From contig NZ_NUNF01000053.1 of the NCBI RefSeq assembly GCF_002585305.1, positions 53,627 through 63,163 of the forward strand: a stretch of 9,537 nucleotides of DNA, given 5' to 3'. The position numbers and the translations under genes were made by a program. The notes beneath the pieces are model-generated. The model was not told the DNA's origin. It worked only from the letters and a program-made list of their open reading frames with translations, and ran no database searches. Source of the DNA: Bacillus sp. AFS037270 (lineage in GTDB: Bacteria > Bacillota > Bacilli > Bacillales_B > DSM-18226). This document shows positions 1-6,252 of this stretch, piece by piece; the stretch's first letter is position 1; every line of letters starts with the position of its first letter.

Positions 1-17
1 CATGGTGCCTGTCACCC
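1..17. repeat. Partial short intergenic repeat with dyad symmetry
   Basis: The first bases contain GGTGCCTGTCACC, whose ends GGTG and CACC are inverted repeats around a five-base centre. From memory, near-identical strings (GGTGACAGGCACC and close variants) recur in intergenic regions of several Bacillaceae genomes, so this may be the edge of a dispersed REP-like element just downstream of pdp. Only one copy lies in the window and the element is cut by its edge, so the repeat status is inference. It could also be part of a hairpin terminator for the deoB-pupG-pdp operon. Confidence 0.35.
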
Positions 18-24
18 TTTCGTT

Positions 25-1329
25 TTATTCTGTTATTTCGCCGTGGATAAGGATCGGAGCCTCGATTTTTGCGGATGAAATCTTGATATTTTCATAAAGC
101 TTCTCTTTTACTTCGTCAACATTCTCAAAGTTGCTGTAAATAGTTACGAGGGATTCCCCTTTTTTCACTTGATCACCGATTTTCTTTCGCAAAACAAGGC
201 CAACAGCTAAATCAATCGTAGATTCTTTTGTGGCTCGCCCCGCACCGAGGATCATAGCTGCCGTTCCCACTTCATCGGCCACTATTTCAGCTACATAGCC
301 ATCTTCTTTTGCTTCTAGTTCAAACGTATATTTTGCTTGTGGCATTTTAGAAGGGTTATCAACGATCGATTCATCTCCACCTTGAGAACTCAAAAAGACT
401 TTTAATTTCTCTAATGCAGAACCGTCTTTAATTGCATTCTCAAGCTTTTGACGAGCCTCTTCTAAAGAGCTTGCTTTTTCTGCTAAGTAAACCATGTGGC
501 TGCCAAGGGTTAAACAGAGCTCCGTTAGATCCTCAGGGCCCTCTCCCTTTAAGGTATCAATGGCTTCTTTTACTTCAAGGGCATTCCCAATGGCATATCC
601 AAGCGGCTGGCTCATATCCGAAATAACCGCCATTGTCTTTCTGCCAACATTATTTCCGATTCGCACCATTGCTTTTGCTAATTCTTTAGAATCTTCCAAT
701 GTCTTCATAAAGGCACCGGCACCTGTTTTAACATCTAGGACAATGGCATCGGCCCCAGCGGCAATTTTTTTACTCATAATCGAGCTTGCAATAAGCGGAA
801 TACTATCGACAGTGGCGGTAACATCCCGCAGTGCATATAGCTTCTTGTCAGCAGGGGTTAAGTTTCCACTCTGACCAATAACCGCAATTTTATTTTTATT
901 AACTAAATCGATAAATTCTTCATTTTCAATTTCAACATGGAAGCCTTTAACTGCTTCTAACTTGTCAATGGTTCCACCGGTGTGGCCTAAACCACGTCCA
1001 GACATTTTTGCAATTGGCACTCCGACGGCAGCTACAAGCGGGCCAAGAACAAGAGTGGTTGTGTCACCAACTCCTCCTGTGGAGTGCTTATCGACCTTAA
1101 TTCCTTCAATTTGTGATAAATCGATTTGATCACCCGATTGAACCATTGCCATGGTTAAATCGGCTCTCTCCTTTTCTGTCATACCCTTGAAATAGATGGC
1201 CATTGTTAAAGCACTAACCTGATAATCGGGAATCGATCCATCCGTGTAGCCGTTTATAATAAATTTAATTTCTTCAGTTGATAATTCTTGCCCATCTCTT
1301 TTTTTCTCTATTAAGTCAACCATTCTCAT
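25..1329 (-). CDS. pdp: Pyrimidine-nucleoside phosphorylase
   Basis: Cytosolic enzyme that splits uridine, thymidine and deoxyuridine with phosphate into free base and (deoxy)ribose 1-phosphate. The 434 residues match the usual length of about 433 for Bacillus Pdp. Visible signatures are [12 protein letters not shown] (78-89), a phosphate-binding loop; [16 protein letters not shown] (110-125), the thymidine/pyrimidine phosphorylase family signature; YALRDVT (165-171); SIMSKK (183-188), whose Ser and Lys contact the base; and KTGAGAFM (201-208). The C-terminal third has the lipoyl-like fold region of the family. The start has GGTGAT about five bases upstream; a second ATG two codons in is possible. 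It is the third gene of the operon, 60 bases after pupG with no clear terminator between them, and its ribose 1-phosphate product feeds DeoB. In B. subtilis pdp lies instead with dra and nupC. Assignment is very secure. Confidence 0.97.
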   Translation of the reverse strand: MRMVDLIEKKRDGQELSTEEIKFIINGYTDGSIPDYQVSALTMAIYFKGMTEKERADLTMAMVQSGDQIDLSQIEGIKVDKHSTGGVGDTTTLVLGPLVAAVGVPIAKMSGRGLGHTGGTIDKLEAVKGFHVEIENEEFIDLVNKNKIAVIGQSGNLTPADKKLYALRDVTATVDSIPLIASSIMSKKIAAGADAIVLDVKTGAGAFMKTLEDSKELAKAMVRIGNNVGRKTMAVISDMSQPLGYAIGNALEVKEAIDTLKGEGPEDLTELCLTLGSHMVYLAEKASSLEEARQKLENAIKDGSALEKLKVFLSSQGGDESIVDNPSKMPQAKYTFELEAKEDGYVAEIVADEVGTAAMILGAGRATKESTIDLAVGLVLRKKIGDQVKKGESLVTIYSNFENVDEVKEKLYENIKISSAKIEAPILIHGEITE

Positions 1330-1389
1330 TAATTATCACCACATTTTTTTATAATCATTTTAGAAGCCTTTTTAGAGGGAGCGTTCTGG

Positions 1390-2211
1390 TTACTGACCAA
1401 TCCCTTTAACAATTTCTTTAATATATAAAAGGAAGTTTGCTTTCACTTTTTCTGTTGTTTCAATGACTTCATTATGGGTTAATGGCTGATCAAGGATACC
1501 TGCTGCCATGTTAGAAATACAGGAAATCCCAAGAACTTTCATCCCACTGTGACGAGCCACAATGACCTCAGGAACAGTGGACATCCCTACCGCATCCCCA
1601 CCTAAAATACGAACCATTCGGATTTCTGCCGGCGTTTCATAAACCGGACCAGGGTTTCCAAAATATACCCCTTCTTTGATATTAAGGTTTAACCGGTCCG
1701 CAATCTCTCTAGCAATTCTCCGTAATTCCTTGGAATAAGCTTCTGAGAGATCAGGGAAACGTACACCTAAATTAGAATCATTGGGCCCTACCAATGGATT
1801 CGTCCCCATATTATTAATATGGTCTGTTATGATCATTAAATCGCCAGGGGAAAAGCTTTCATTCACCCCTCCGGCAGCGTTGGTGACAATTAACATTTCA
1901 ACACCCATTTCTTTCATAACACGAACGGGGAATGTTACTTTATACATACTGTAACCTTCATAGAAATGGAATCTGCCTTGCATCGCGACAACCTCTACCC
2001 CATTTAACTGACCGAAAACTAGTTGTCCAGCATGGCCTTCTACTGTTGAAATTGGGAAATCAGGGATTTGGTTGTAAGGTGTTTTAACGGGATTTTCTAT
2101 TTCCTCCGCTAGTACACCGAGACCTGAACCTAAAATAAGACCTACTTTTGGTGTTGTTTGATATTTTTCTTTTAAAAACTGAGCTGCATTTTGAATGCTT
2201 TCAATATTCAT
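1390..2211 (-). CDS. pupG: Purine-nucleoside phosphorylase (trimeric PNP/MTAP family)
   Basis: Phosphorolyses inosine, guanosine and their deoxy forms to free purine base and (deoxy)ribose 1-phosphate in the cytosol. The 273 residues are close to the 271 of B. subtilis PupG. Motifs in order are GSGLG (28-32, phosphate binding), EGH (58-60), GRFHFYEGY (79-87), TNAAGG (110-115), YETPAE (191-196), VGMSTVPE (208-215) and SNMAAG (233-238). E192 and N234 correspond to the Glu and Asn that recognise 6-oxopurines in mammalian PNP, so guanosine/inosine preference is expected rather than adenosine. The start is well supported: AAGGAGAGG lies at 2219-2227, seven bases upstream, and overlaps the deoB stop codon, so translation is probably coupled to deoB. 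The gene is also called punA. Confidence 0.97.
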   Translation of the reverse strand: MNIESIQNAAQFLKEKYQTTPKVGLILGSGLGVLAEEIENPVKTPYNQIPDFPISTVEGHAGQLVFGQLNGVEVVAMQGRFHFYEGYSMYKVTFPVRVMKEMGVEMLIVTNAAGGVNESFSPGDLMIITDHINNMGTNPLVGPNDSNLGVRFPDLSEAYSKELRRIAREIADRLNLNIKEGVYFGNPGPVYETPAEIRMVRILGGDAVGMSTVPEVIVARHSGMKVLGISCISNMAAGILDQPLTHNEVIETTEKVKANFLLYIKEIVKGIGQ

Positions 2212-2225
2212 TTTTATTCCTCTCC

Positions 2226-3410
2226 TTATTTCAATTCATGTAAGAAGCTTTTGCCATAGTTAGGCATCTTTACATTGAAGTTGTCAGCAACTGTCGCACC
2301 AAGGTCTGCGAATGTTTCCCTTAATGGAAGTTCTTTGCCTCCGTTCATACTCTTAGAATAGACAAGTAATGGGACATATTCACGTGTATGGTCTGTTCCT
2401 GGGGCAATAGGGTCATTTCCGTGGTCGGCAGTGATCATTAACAAATCATCATCTTTCATCTTTGCAAACACTTCGGGCAGGCGGGCATCGTATTCCTCAA
2501 GTGCCTTTCCATATCCTTCTGGGTCACGGCGATGGCCGTATAACGCATCAAAATCAACCAAATTTAAAAAGCTAATACCATTGAAATCCATATCAAAAGT
2601 TTCCACAAGCTTATCCATACCATCCATATTGGATACCGTTCTAAGAGATTTTGTTACCCCTTCGCCGTCATAAATATCAGAAATCTTTCCAATCGCAATT
2701 ACATCAAATCCTGCGTCCTTTAACTCACTCATTACTGTTCTATCAAAAGGTTTCAAGGCATAATCATGACGATTTGGTGTACGCTTAAAGCTGCCTGGTT
2801 CACCTAGAAATGGGCGGGCAATCACACGACCAACCATGTATTTTTCATCAAGTGTCAATTCACGAGCAATTTTACAGATGTTATACAACTCTTCAAGCGG
2901 GACAATTTCTTCATGAGCGGCAATTTGCAGAACAGAATCTGCAGAAGTATAGACAATCAATGCCCCTGTTTTTATATGTTCTTCGCCAAGCTCATCTAAT
3001 ATTTCGGTTCCGCTTGCAGGTTTATTTCCAATAATCTTTCTTCCTGTTCGTTTTTCTAGTTCTGTTACAAGCTCGTCTGGAAATCCTTCTGGGAACACAC
3101 GAAAAGGTGTTTGAATATTAAGACCCATAATTTCCCAATGTCCAGTCATGGTATCTTTTCCATTTGAAGCCTCCTTCATTTTTGTAAAAAAGGCTAATGG
3201 TTTTTCTGCTTTAGTGATTCCTTTAATTTCACGAATATTGCTTAAACCCAATTTTCCCATATTCGGCATATTCAGACCGTTCATTCTTTCAGCAATATGA
3301 CCAAATGTGTCGGCCCCTTTGTCTCCAAACTTCTCAGCATCAGGTGCTTCCCCGATCCCAACAGAATCCATTACAATGATAAATATACGTTTGTATGTAT
3401 TTGCAGTCAT
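2226..3410 (-). CDS. deoB: Phosphopentomutase
   Basis: Interconverts ribose 1-phosphate and ribose 5-phosphate, and the deoxyribose pair, linking nucleoside phosphorolysis to the pentose phosphate pathway. It is an alkaline-phosphatase-superfamily enzyme with two Mn ions. The 394 residues are the normal Bacillus length (B. subtilis name drm). Residues match the characterised B. cereus enzyme with a constant offset of two: metal ligands D15 (in [12 protein letters not shown], 14-25), D288 (VDFDALYGH), H293, D329-H330 (TADHGND) and H341 (DHTREYVP), plus T87 in [10 protein letters not shown], the threonine that carries the phosphate. All are present, so the enzyme should be active. The start has AAGGAGGTAG at 3417-3426, six bases upstream. 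It is the first gene of the operon with pupG and pdp; a cre-like site sits between the ribosome binding site and the rest of the upstream region. Confidence 0.97.
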   Translation of the reverse strand: MTANTYKRIFIIVMDSVGIGEAPDAEKFGDKGADTFGHIAERMNGLNMPNMGKLGLSNIREIKGITKAEKPLAFFTKMKEASNGKDTMTGHWEIMGLNIQTPFRVFPEGFPDELVTELEKRTGRKIIGNKPASGTEILDELGEEHIKTGALIVYTSADSVLQIAAHEEIVPLEELYNICKIARELTLDEKYMVGRVIARPFLGEPGSFKRTPNRHDYALKPFDRTVMSELKDAGFDVIAIGKISDIYDGEGVTKSLRTVSNMDGMDKLVETFDMDFNGISFLNLVDFDALYGHRRDPEGYGKALEEYDARLPEVFAKMKDDDLLMITADHGNDPIAPGTDHTREYVPLLVYSKSMNGGKELPLRETFADLGATVADNFNVKMPNYGKSFLHELK

Positions 3411-3430
3411 ACACTACTACCTCCTTGACA

Positions 3431-3446
3431 TAGAAAACGTTTGCAA
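3431..3446 (-). promoter_or_regulatory. CcpA-binding cre site upstream of deoB
   Basis: Read on the minus strand the site is TTGCAAACGTTTTCTA, matching the cre consensus WTGNAARCGNWWWCAW at every specified position except one (T for A near the 3' end). It lies 21 bases before the deoB start, just upstream of the Shine-Dalgarno sequence. That position, near or after the transcription start, would suit CcpA repression by blocking initiation or elongation. From established knowledge, the orthologous drm-pupG operon of B. subtilis is subject to catabolite repression. Binding here is inferred. Confidence 0.7.
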
Positions 3447-3515
3447 ATAAGAATCAGACAGCTATAGGTTGTCCTCATAAAAATAGGTTTATGAAAGTCA
3501 TTGAATAAATCATTC

Positions 3516-3529
3516 GTCAGAAGTCTGAC
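3516..3529. promoter_or_regulatory. Palindrome upstream of deoB, candidate operator
   Basis: GTCAGA and TCTGAC form a perfect six-base inverted repeat around a two-base centre, about 106 bases before the deoB start and outside the xerD terminator. A partial copy, TCAGACA, occurs at 3454-3460 in the same intergenic region. The short arms and lack of a T-tract argue against a terminator; a dimeric regulator such as a GntR- or LacI-type protein would fit. No known regulator is recognised. Confidence 0.4.
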
Positions 3530-3563
3530 ATCTTTATTTTACTCTAAGTTTCTGAAAAAACAA

Positions 3564-3597
3564 GAAAAAAAGCCGCCAAAATTCAAGACGACTTTTT
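3564..3597 (-). terminator. Rho-independent terminator of yqzK-xerD
   Basis: On the minus strand, AGTCGTC (3586-3592) pairs with GGCGGCT (3571-3577) through five Watson-Crick and two G-U pairs over a short loop. Flanking A and T runs can extend the stem, and seven T residues follow at once. On the plus strand the two wobbles become mismatches, so it should act mainly on the minus strand. It lies 36 bases after the xerD stop and isolates the deoB operon from xerD transcription. Confidence 0.8.
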
Positions 3598-3632
3598 ACA
3601 CTTTTGTAAATAAGTTTTAGGCTATCATTCTA

Positions 3633-4526
3633 TTAAGCTCGTGGATGAAATTTACTGTAGACATCCTTAATTCTTGATTTCGAAACAGTGGTATATATTT
3701 CTGTTGATGAAATATTGGTATGTCCTAACATCTCTTGAACAGCTCTTAAATCGGCACCATTTTCAAGCAAGTGTGTAGCAAAAGAATGGCGAAGGATATG
3801 AGGGGTAAGCTCTTTATCAATCCCTGCTTCTTGTGCCAGTTTTTTTAAAATTTTCCAAAAACCCTGTCTCGTTAACCGATGCCCCTGATGATTTAAGAAC
3901 AGTGCATCATCCTTGTGCTTCTCTGTAACAAAATGAGGTCTGCCGTTTTCGAAATAGAGCTTGATTGCTGCTAATGCAGTTTTTCCTATCGGAATAATCC
4001 GCTCCCTGTTACCTGTTCCAATACACCGGATAAACCCGAGTGTTAAATGAACATCGTCTATTTCTAAAGCTATTAATTCACTTACACGGATTCCTGTTGC
4101 ATATAGGAGCTCTAACATGGCCTTATCTCTTATACCAAAGTGATCATTTAGATTAGGAGTATTAAGTAGTTTCTCTACTTCAACTAAACCCAAAACCTTA
4201 GGAAGTGCCCGATCAAGTTTCGGCGTTTCTATTAAAACAGAGGGGTCTTGGTCTACCGCCTTTTCTCTTAATAAAAACTGATGAAACGCCCGAATAGAGG
4301 CAATATGTCTTGCCACCGTTTTGGAGGACTTCCCTTGGTCCTTTAAAAAATTCAAAAAATGAAGAATATGAATACGCTGAATTTCATTTAAAGATTGAAT
4401 GACTTCCACACTTTTTAAATAATGAAGGTAGCTTTTCAAATCCCGTTCATACGAAATAATCGTATTCTTTGCTAAACCTTTTTCTACTATTAAATAATCC
4501 AAAAAAGCTTTTAACTGGTTTTCCAT
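3633..4526 (-). CDS. xerD: Site-specific tyrosine recombinase XerD, catalytic Lys replaced by Thr
   Basis: By family, XerD acts with XerC (CodV) at dif to resolve chromosome dimers at the terminus. The N-terminal SAM-like core-binding domain is about residues 1-85 and the catalytic domain about 105-290. Numbered from the ATG, catalytic residues are R147 (ATGIRVSEL), H243 and R246 ([10 protein letters not shown]), H269 (MLGH) and Y278 (IYT), each the E. coli position minus one. The odd point is residue 171: the usual GKGNKER loop reads GTGNRER, codon ACA at 4014-4016, so the conserved active-site lysine is Thr. The usual IYTHV also reads IYTTV. The frame is otherwise intact, ends in the typical FHPRA and is full length at 297 residues. 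GGGGAG at 4535-4540 is eight bases from the ATG; an in-frame GTG one codon earlier is too close. This site lies within the end of yqzK, suggesting coupling. B. subtilis name ripX. Confidence 0.93.
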   Translation of the reverse strand: MENQLKAFLDYLIVEKGLAKNTIISYERDLKSYLHYLKSVEVIQSLNEIQRIHILHFLNFLKDQGKSSKTVARHIASIRAFHQFLLREKAVDQDPSVLIETPKLDRALPKVLGLVEVEKLLNTPNLNDHFGIRDKAMLELLYATGIRVSELIALEIDDVHLTLGFIRCIGTGNRERIIPIGKTALAAIKLYFENGRPHFVTEKHKDDALFLNHQGHRLTRQGFWKILKKLAQEAGIDKELTPHILRHSFATHLLENGADLRAVQEMLGHTNISSTEIYTTVSKSRIKDVYSKFHPRA

Positions 4527-4531
4527 CACGA

Positions 4532-4759
4532 TTACTCCCCATTTAAGTAAAACAACATCAGCCGGTCTATTACAGATGAACTGTCTTCTTTCACTGCATT
4601 TGATACCTTTAGCGCAGATCCTTCTGGTTCATCATAGCGATGATAATTTTGATATTCTTCAGATACCCACATGATACCATAATAAAAGAGAATCGTGCAC
4701 CCGGTGAAAATGATAAATACCTTTAATGTCTGGAGCGCCACTTTAAGAAAAGAGACCAT
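4532..4759 (-). CDS. yqzK: YqzK family small membrane protein (DUF4227)
   Basis: A 75-residue protein of unknown function. It has one strongly hydrophobic segment at about residues 11-32, a middle [14 protein letters not shown] (34-47) and the C-terminal end [11 protein letters not shown] (65-75). The middle and end are the parts I recognise as conserved in YqzK proteins. Topology is probably one N-terminal transmembrane helix with a short soluble tail. It sits between fur and xerD as in B. subtilis. Its stop is five bases before the preferred xerD start and its last codons carry the xerD ribosome binding site, so it is co-transcribed and probably translationally coupled with xerD. Its own start follows GGGGGATG at a suitable distance. 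A role in recombination is suggested only by position. Confidence 0.85.
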   Translation of the reverse strand: MVSFLKVALQTLKVFIIFTGCTILFYYGIMWVSEEYQNYHRYDEPEGSALKVSNAVKEDSSSVIDRLMLFYLNGE

Positions 4760-4789
4760 CTAACATCCCCCAATACTAATTTCTATTAA

Positions 4790-4817
4790 AAGGTATGCCA
4801 AAATGGACAAAATATAT
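4790..4817 (-). promoter_or_regulatory. Possible sigma-E-like promoter for yqzK-xerD
   Basis: On the minus strand a -35-like ATATATT (4811-4817) is separated by 13 bases from a -10-like CATACCTT (4790-4797), which differs by one base from the mother-cell sigma-E element CATACAnT. It lies after the fur terminator and about 30 bases before the yqzK start. A vegetative promoter is also expected for xerD, and an overlapping weak TTGTCC with 17-base spacing is a rival reading. Low confidence. Confidence 0.28.
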
Positions 4818-4837
4818 ACCTGCTTCTCTCTGACACA

Positions 4838-4871
4838 AAAGAAAAAAGTCCTTTTCATTGAAAGGGACTTT
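4838..4871 (-). terminator. Rho-independent terminator of fur
   Basis: On the minus strand AAAGTCC (4865-4871) and GGACTTT (4845-4851) form a stem, continued past one mismatch by TTT/AAA around a CAATG loop. The hairpin is followed by a T-rich tract (TTTTTTCTTTT over the stem end and beyond). It starts 10 bases after the fur stop and makes fur monocistronic with respect to yqzK-xerD. Confidence 0.8.
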
Positions 4872-4881
4872 CAGTTTCATA

Positions 4882-5343
4882 TTATTCTGTTTCCTCATCC
4901 TTATTCTTATCCAAGCACCGGTGACAGATACCATGAAAGGTTAAGCGGTGGTCTTTTATTTTAAAGTTCCATCTGCGCTCAACAACGGCTTCTACATCTT
5001 CTAGCAAATCCTCTTGAATTTCATCAACAGCTCCGCATTCAATACATACAAGATGATGGTGAAAATGGGCTGCACCTTCCTGACGAAGATCATAGCGTGA
5101 GACTCCATCACCAAAATTTATTTTATCGACAATTTTTAATTCCGTTAGCAATTCCAATGTTCGATAAACAGTTGCTAAACCAATCTCAGGCGATTTTTCT
5201 TTTACGAGGAGGTACACATCTTCCGCACTTAAATGATCCTCTTCATTCTCTAACAAAACTCGAACGGTTGCTTCACGCTGGGGAGTTAATTTATAACTCG
5301 CTGAATGCAACTGTTTCTTAATTCTCTCAATTCTAGTTTCCAT
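4882..5343 (-). CDS. fur: Ferric uptake regulator Fur
   Basis: Iron-responsive transcriptional repressor of siderophore and iron-uptake genes. The 153 residues compare with 149 for B. subtilis Fur. The N-terminal winged-helix domain (about 1-85) contains YKLTPQREAVR-type helix 1 text (17-29) and the recognition region IGLATVYRTLELL (54-66). Metal-binding features are HFHHHLVC (93-100), the structural zinc pairs C100/C103 (CIEC) and C140/C143 (CHRC), and late histidines H132 and H137. The four cysteines and the neighbourhood (spoIIM, yqzK, xerD) favour Fur over its paralogues PerR and Zur. GGAGGG at 5352-5357 is eight bases before the ATG. It has its own promoter and terminator. A PerR-box-like sequence lies just upstream of the promoter, in keeping with PerR control of fur known in B. 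subtilis. Confidence 0.96.
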   Translation of the reverse strand: METRIERIKKQLHSASYKLTPQREATVRVLLENEEDHLSAEDVYLLVKEKSPEIGLATVYRTLELLTELKIVDKINFGDGVSRYDLRQEGAAHFHHHLVCIECGAVDEIQEDLLEDVEAVVERRWNFKIKDHRLTFHGICHRCLDKNKDEETE

Positions 5344-5376
5344 CCTGAAGGCCCTCCCTCGCCACTGTTAGTTTCC

Positions 5377-5404
5377 ATTATAACAGATGGTCAAAGAGAT
5401 TCAA
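5377..5404 (-). promoter_or_regulatory. Sigma-A promoter of fur
   Basis: On the minus strand a perfect -10 TATAAT (5377-5382) is preceded, after 16 bases, by TTGAAT (5399-5404), four of six matches to the -35 consensus. The predicted start of transcription lies about 25-30 bases before the fur ATG, leaving room for the GGAGGG ribosome binding site. Confidence 0.7.
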
Positions 5405-5405
5405 A

Positions 5406-5420
5406 ATAAAATTATTATAA
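5406..5420 (-). promoter_or_regulatory. Candidate PerR box upstream of the fur promoter
   Basis: TTATAATAATTTTAT (minus strand) matches 12 of the 14 specified bases of the PerR box TTATAATNATTATAA and abuts the fur -35 element. In B. subtilis fur is a known PerR target. The region is very AT-rich, and another 12/14 match occurs at 5446-5460 over the spoIIM stop codon, so chance is a serious alternative. Confidence 0.4.
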
Positions 5421-5451
5421 ATAAGATACAACAATTAATATTAACTAATAA

Positions 5452-6099
5452 TTATTTTAATGATATTGAACTTATGATGCTTTTCATTAACCAAGGAGAC
5501 AAATACGCTTCTACTCCTGAAGCAGCTGAAATGAATAATACGGCTGCAATTAAGGCAACAATATAACGTTTAAAAAATGGCATAATTGGCTGAGCATATT
5601 TCTTCATAAATTGCCGTTTAATCATTCTCATTGAAAAAATGACTGAGAATGCTGACATCAATATAAACACAGGAATGATAATCAGATTCTGAGGAAGAAT
5701 GGAGGCAAAGGCTAACAGAAAGCCTTTCCATCCCATCTGACTAACTAAAAATCCCACCGTAAAACCTACAACCATTCCTTTAAGGAATAAAAGTATTAAT
5801 ATAATTGGAAGACCTATAATAGAGATTCCTAGAATCCACATAAGGCCAATAAATTTACTGTTGTGGTAAAAGCTCTGCAAAAATAAATCGTTGTCCTCTG
5901 TTACTGTTCCATCGGAAACTTGGCCAAAAAATTGCGATAAATAATAGAATAAATCTTCCTTCTGGGTAATGCTCATGCTATTGACGACAATAGCCCCAAA
6001 GATTACCCCCATTAAAAATAAGATTACAATAAATAAGAAGATTGAGGAATGTTCACGAAAATAACTGGCGGCATCTGACTGGTACAATCGTTTTTTCAT
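5452..6099 (-). CDS. spoIIM: Stage II sporulation protein M
   Basis: Integral membrane protein of the SpoIID-SpoIIM-SpoIIP (DMP) complex, which remodels septal peptidoglycan so that the mother cell can engulf the forespore; SpoIIM recruits the two hydrolases. The 215 residues match the B. subtilis length of 214. A charged N-terminus (KKRLYQSDAASYFREHSS) precedes about five hydrophobic segments, near residues 19-40, 83-105, 107-121, 127-156 and 177-196. The first is followed by a soluble loop (41-82) expected outside the membrane. AGGAGG about eight bases before the ATG fixes the start. A sigma-E-type promoter is visible upstream, as expected for a mother-cell gene. The stop is 108 bases from the fur start with no convincing terminator between, so some read-through into fur during sporulation is possible (inference). 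Confidence 0.95.
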   Translation of the reverse strand: MKKRLYQSDAASYFREHSSIFLFIVILFLMGVIFGAIVVNSMSITQKEDLFYYLSQFFGQVSDGTVTEDNDLFLQSFYHNSKFIGLMWILGISIIGLPIILILLFLKGMVVGFTVGFLVSQMGWKGFLLAFASILPQNLIIIPVFILMSAFSVIFSMRMIKRQFMKKYAQPIMPFFKRYIVALIAAVLFISAASGVEAYLSPWLMKSIISSISLK

Positions 6100-6136
6100 T
6101 TTTAATTTCCTCCTACTGCGAAAGGTCGATTAGTAA

Positions 6137-6164
6137 AGTCTATGCTAGTCTAGTTTTTCTATGA
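6137..6164 (-). promoter_or_regulatory. Sigma-E-like promoter of spoIIM
   Basis: On the minus strand TCATAGA (6158-6164) and CATAGACT (6137-6144) are 13 bases apart. The -10 differs by one base from CATACAnT and the -35 matches five of seven positions of kMATATT. Distance to the spoIIM ATG is about 37 bases. The orthologous B. subtilis gene is in the sigma-E regulon. Confidence 0.55.
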
Positions 6165-6210
6165 CGAGAAAAATTTTAGTAGGAATAGAAAAAAGAAAAG
6201 TCATCAACCA

Positions 6211-6240
6211 TGAAAAATCCCGGCAAACTGGCTGCCGGGT
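6211..6240 (-). terminator. Rho-independent terminator of nudF-endoQ
   Basis: On the minus strand CCCGGCA (6233-6239) and TGCCGGG (6219-6225) form a perfect seven-pair GC-rich stem with a seven-base loop, followed by ATTTTTC. It lies 13 bases after the endonuclease Q stop codon and separates that transcript from spoIIM. Confidence 0.88.
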
Positions 6241-6252
6241 ATGAATTGTATT

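Noticed and set aside
494..874. Open plus-strand frame of 126 codons inside pdp, and other opposite-strand frames inside deoB, fur, endoQ, nudF and yqkF
   Set aside because: Each lies wholly within a well-conserved gene on the other strand, lacks a ribosome binding site in context and has no recognisable domain; they are by-products of codon use in the real genes.
1330..1389. Terminator or attenuator between pupG and pdp
   Set aside because: Only four-base complementarity (AGAA/TTCT) with mismatched continuation and no T-tract after it; not enough for a terminator.
3447..3515. A defined -35/-10 promoter for deoB
   Set aside because: TATAGC and TATTTT can be picked as -10 elements, but none has an acceptable -35 at 16-18 bases, so no promoter position is claimed.
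3633..4526. XerD-like gene as a phage or integrative-element integrase
   Set aside because: Length, C-terminal FHPRA and the fur-yqzK-xerD-deoB order identify it as the resident chromosomal recombinase; no attachment repeats or mobile genes surround it.
5446..5460. Second PerR/Fur-box-like match over the spoIIM stop
   Set aside because: Same score as the promoter-proximal site but in extremely AT-rich sequence and farther from the fur promoter; kept only as a caution about chance matches.
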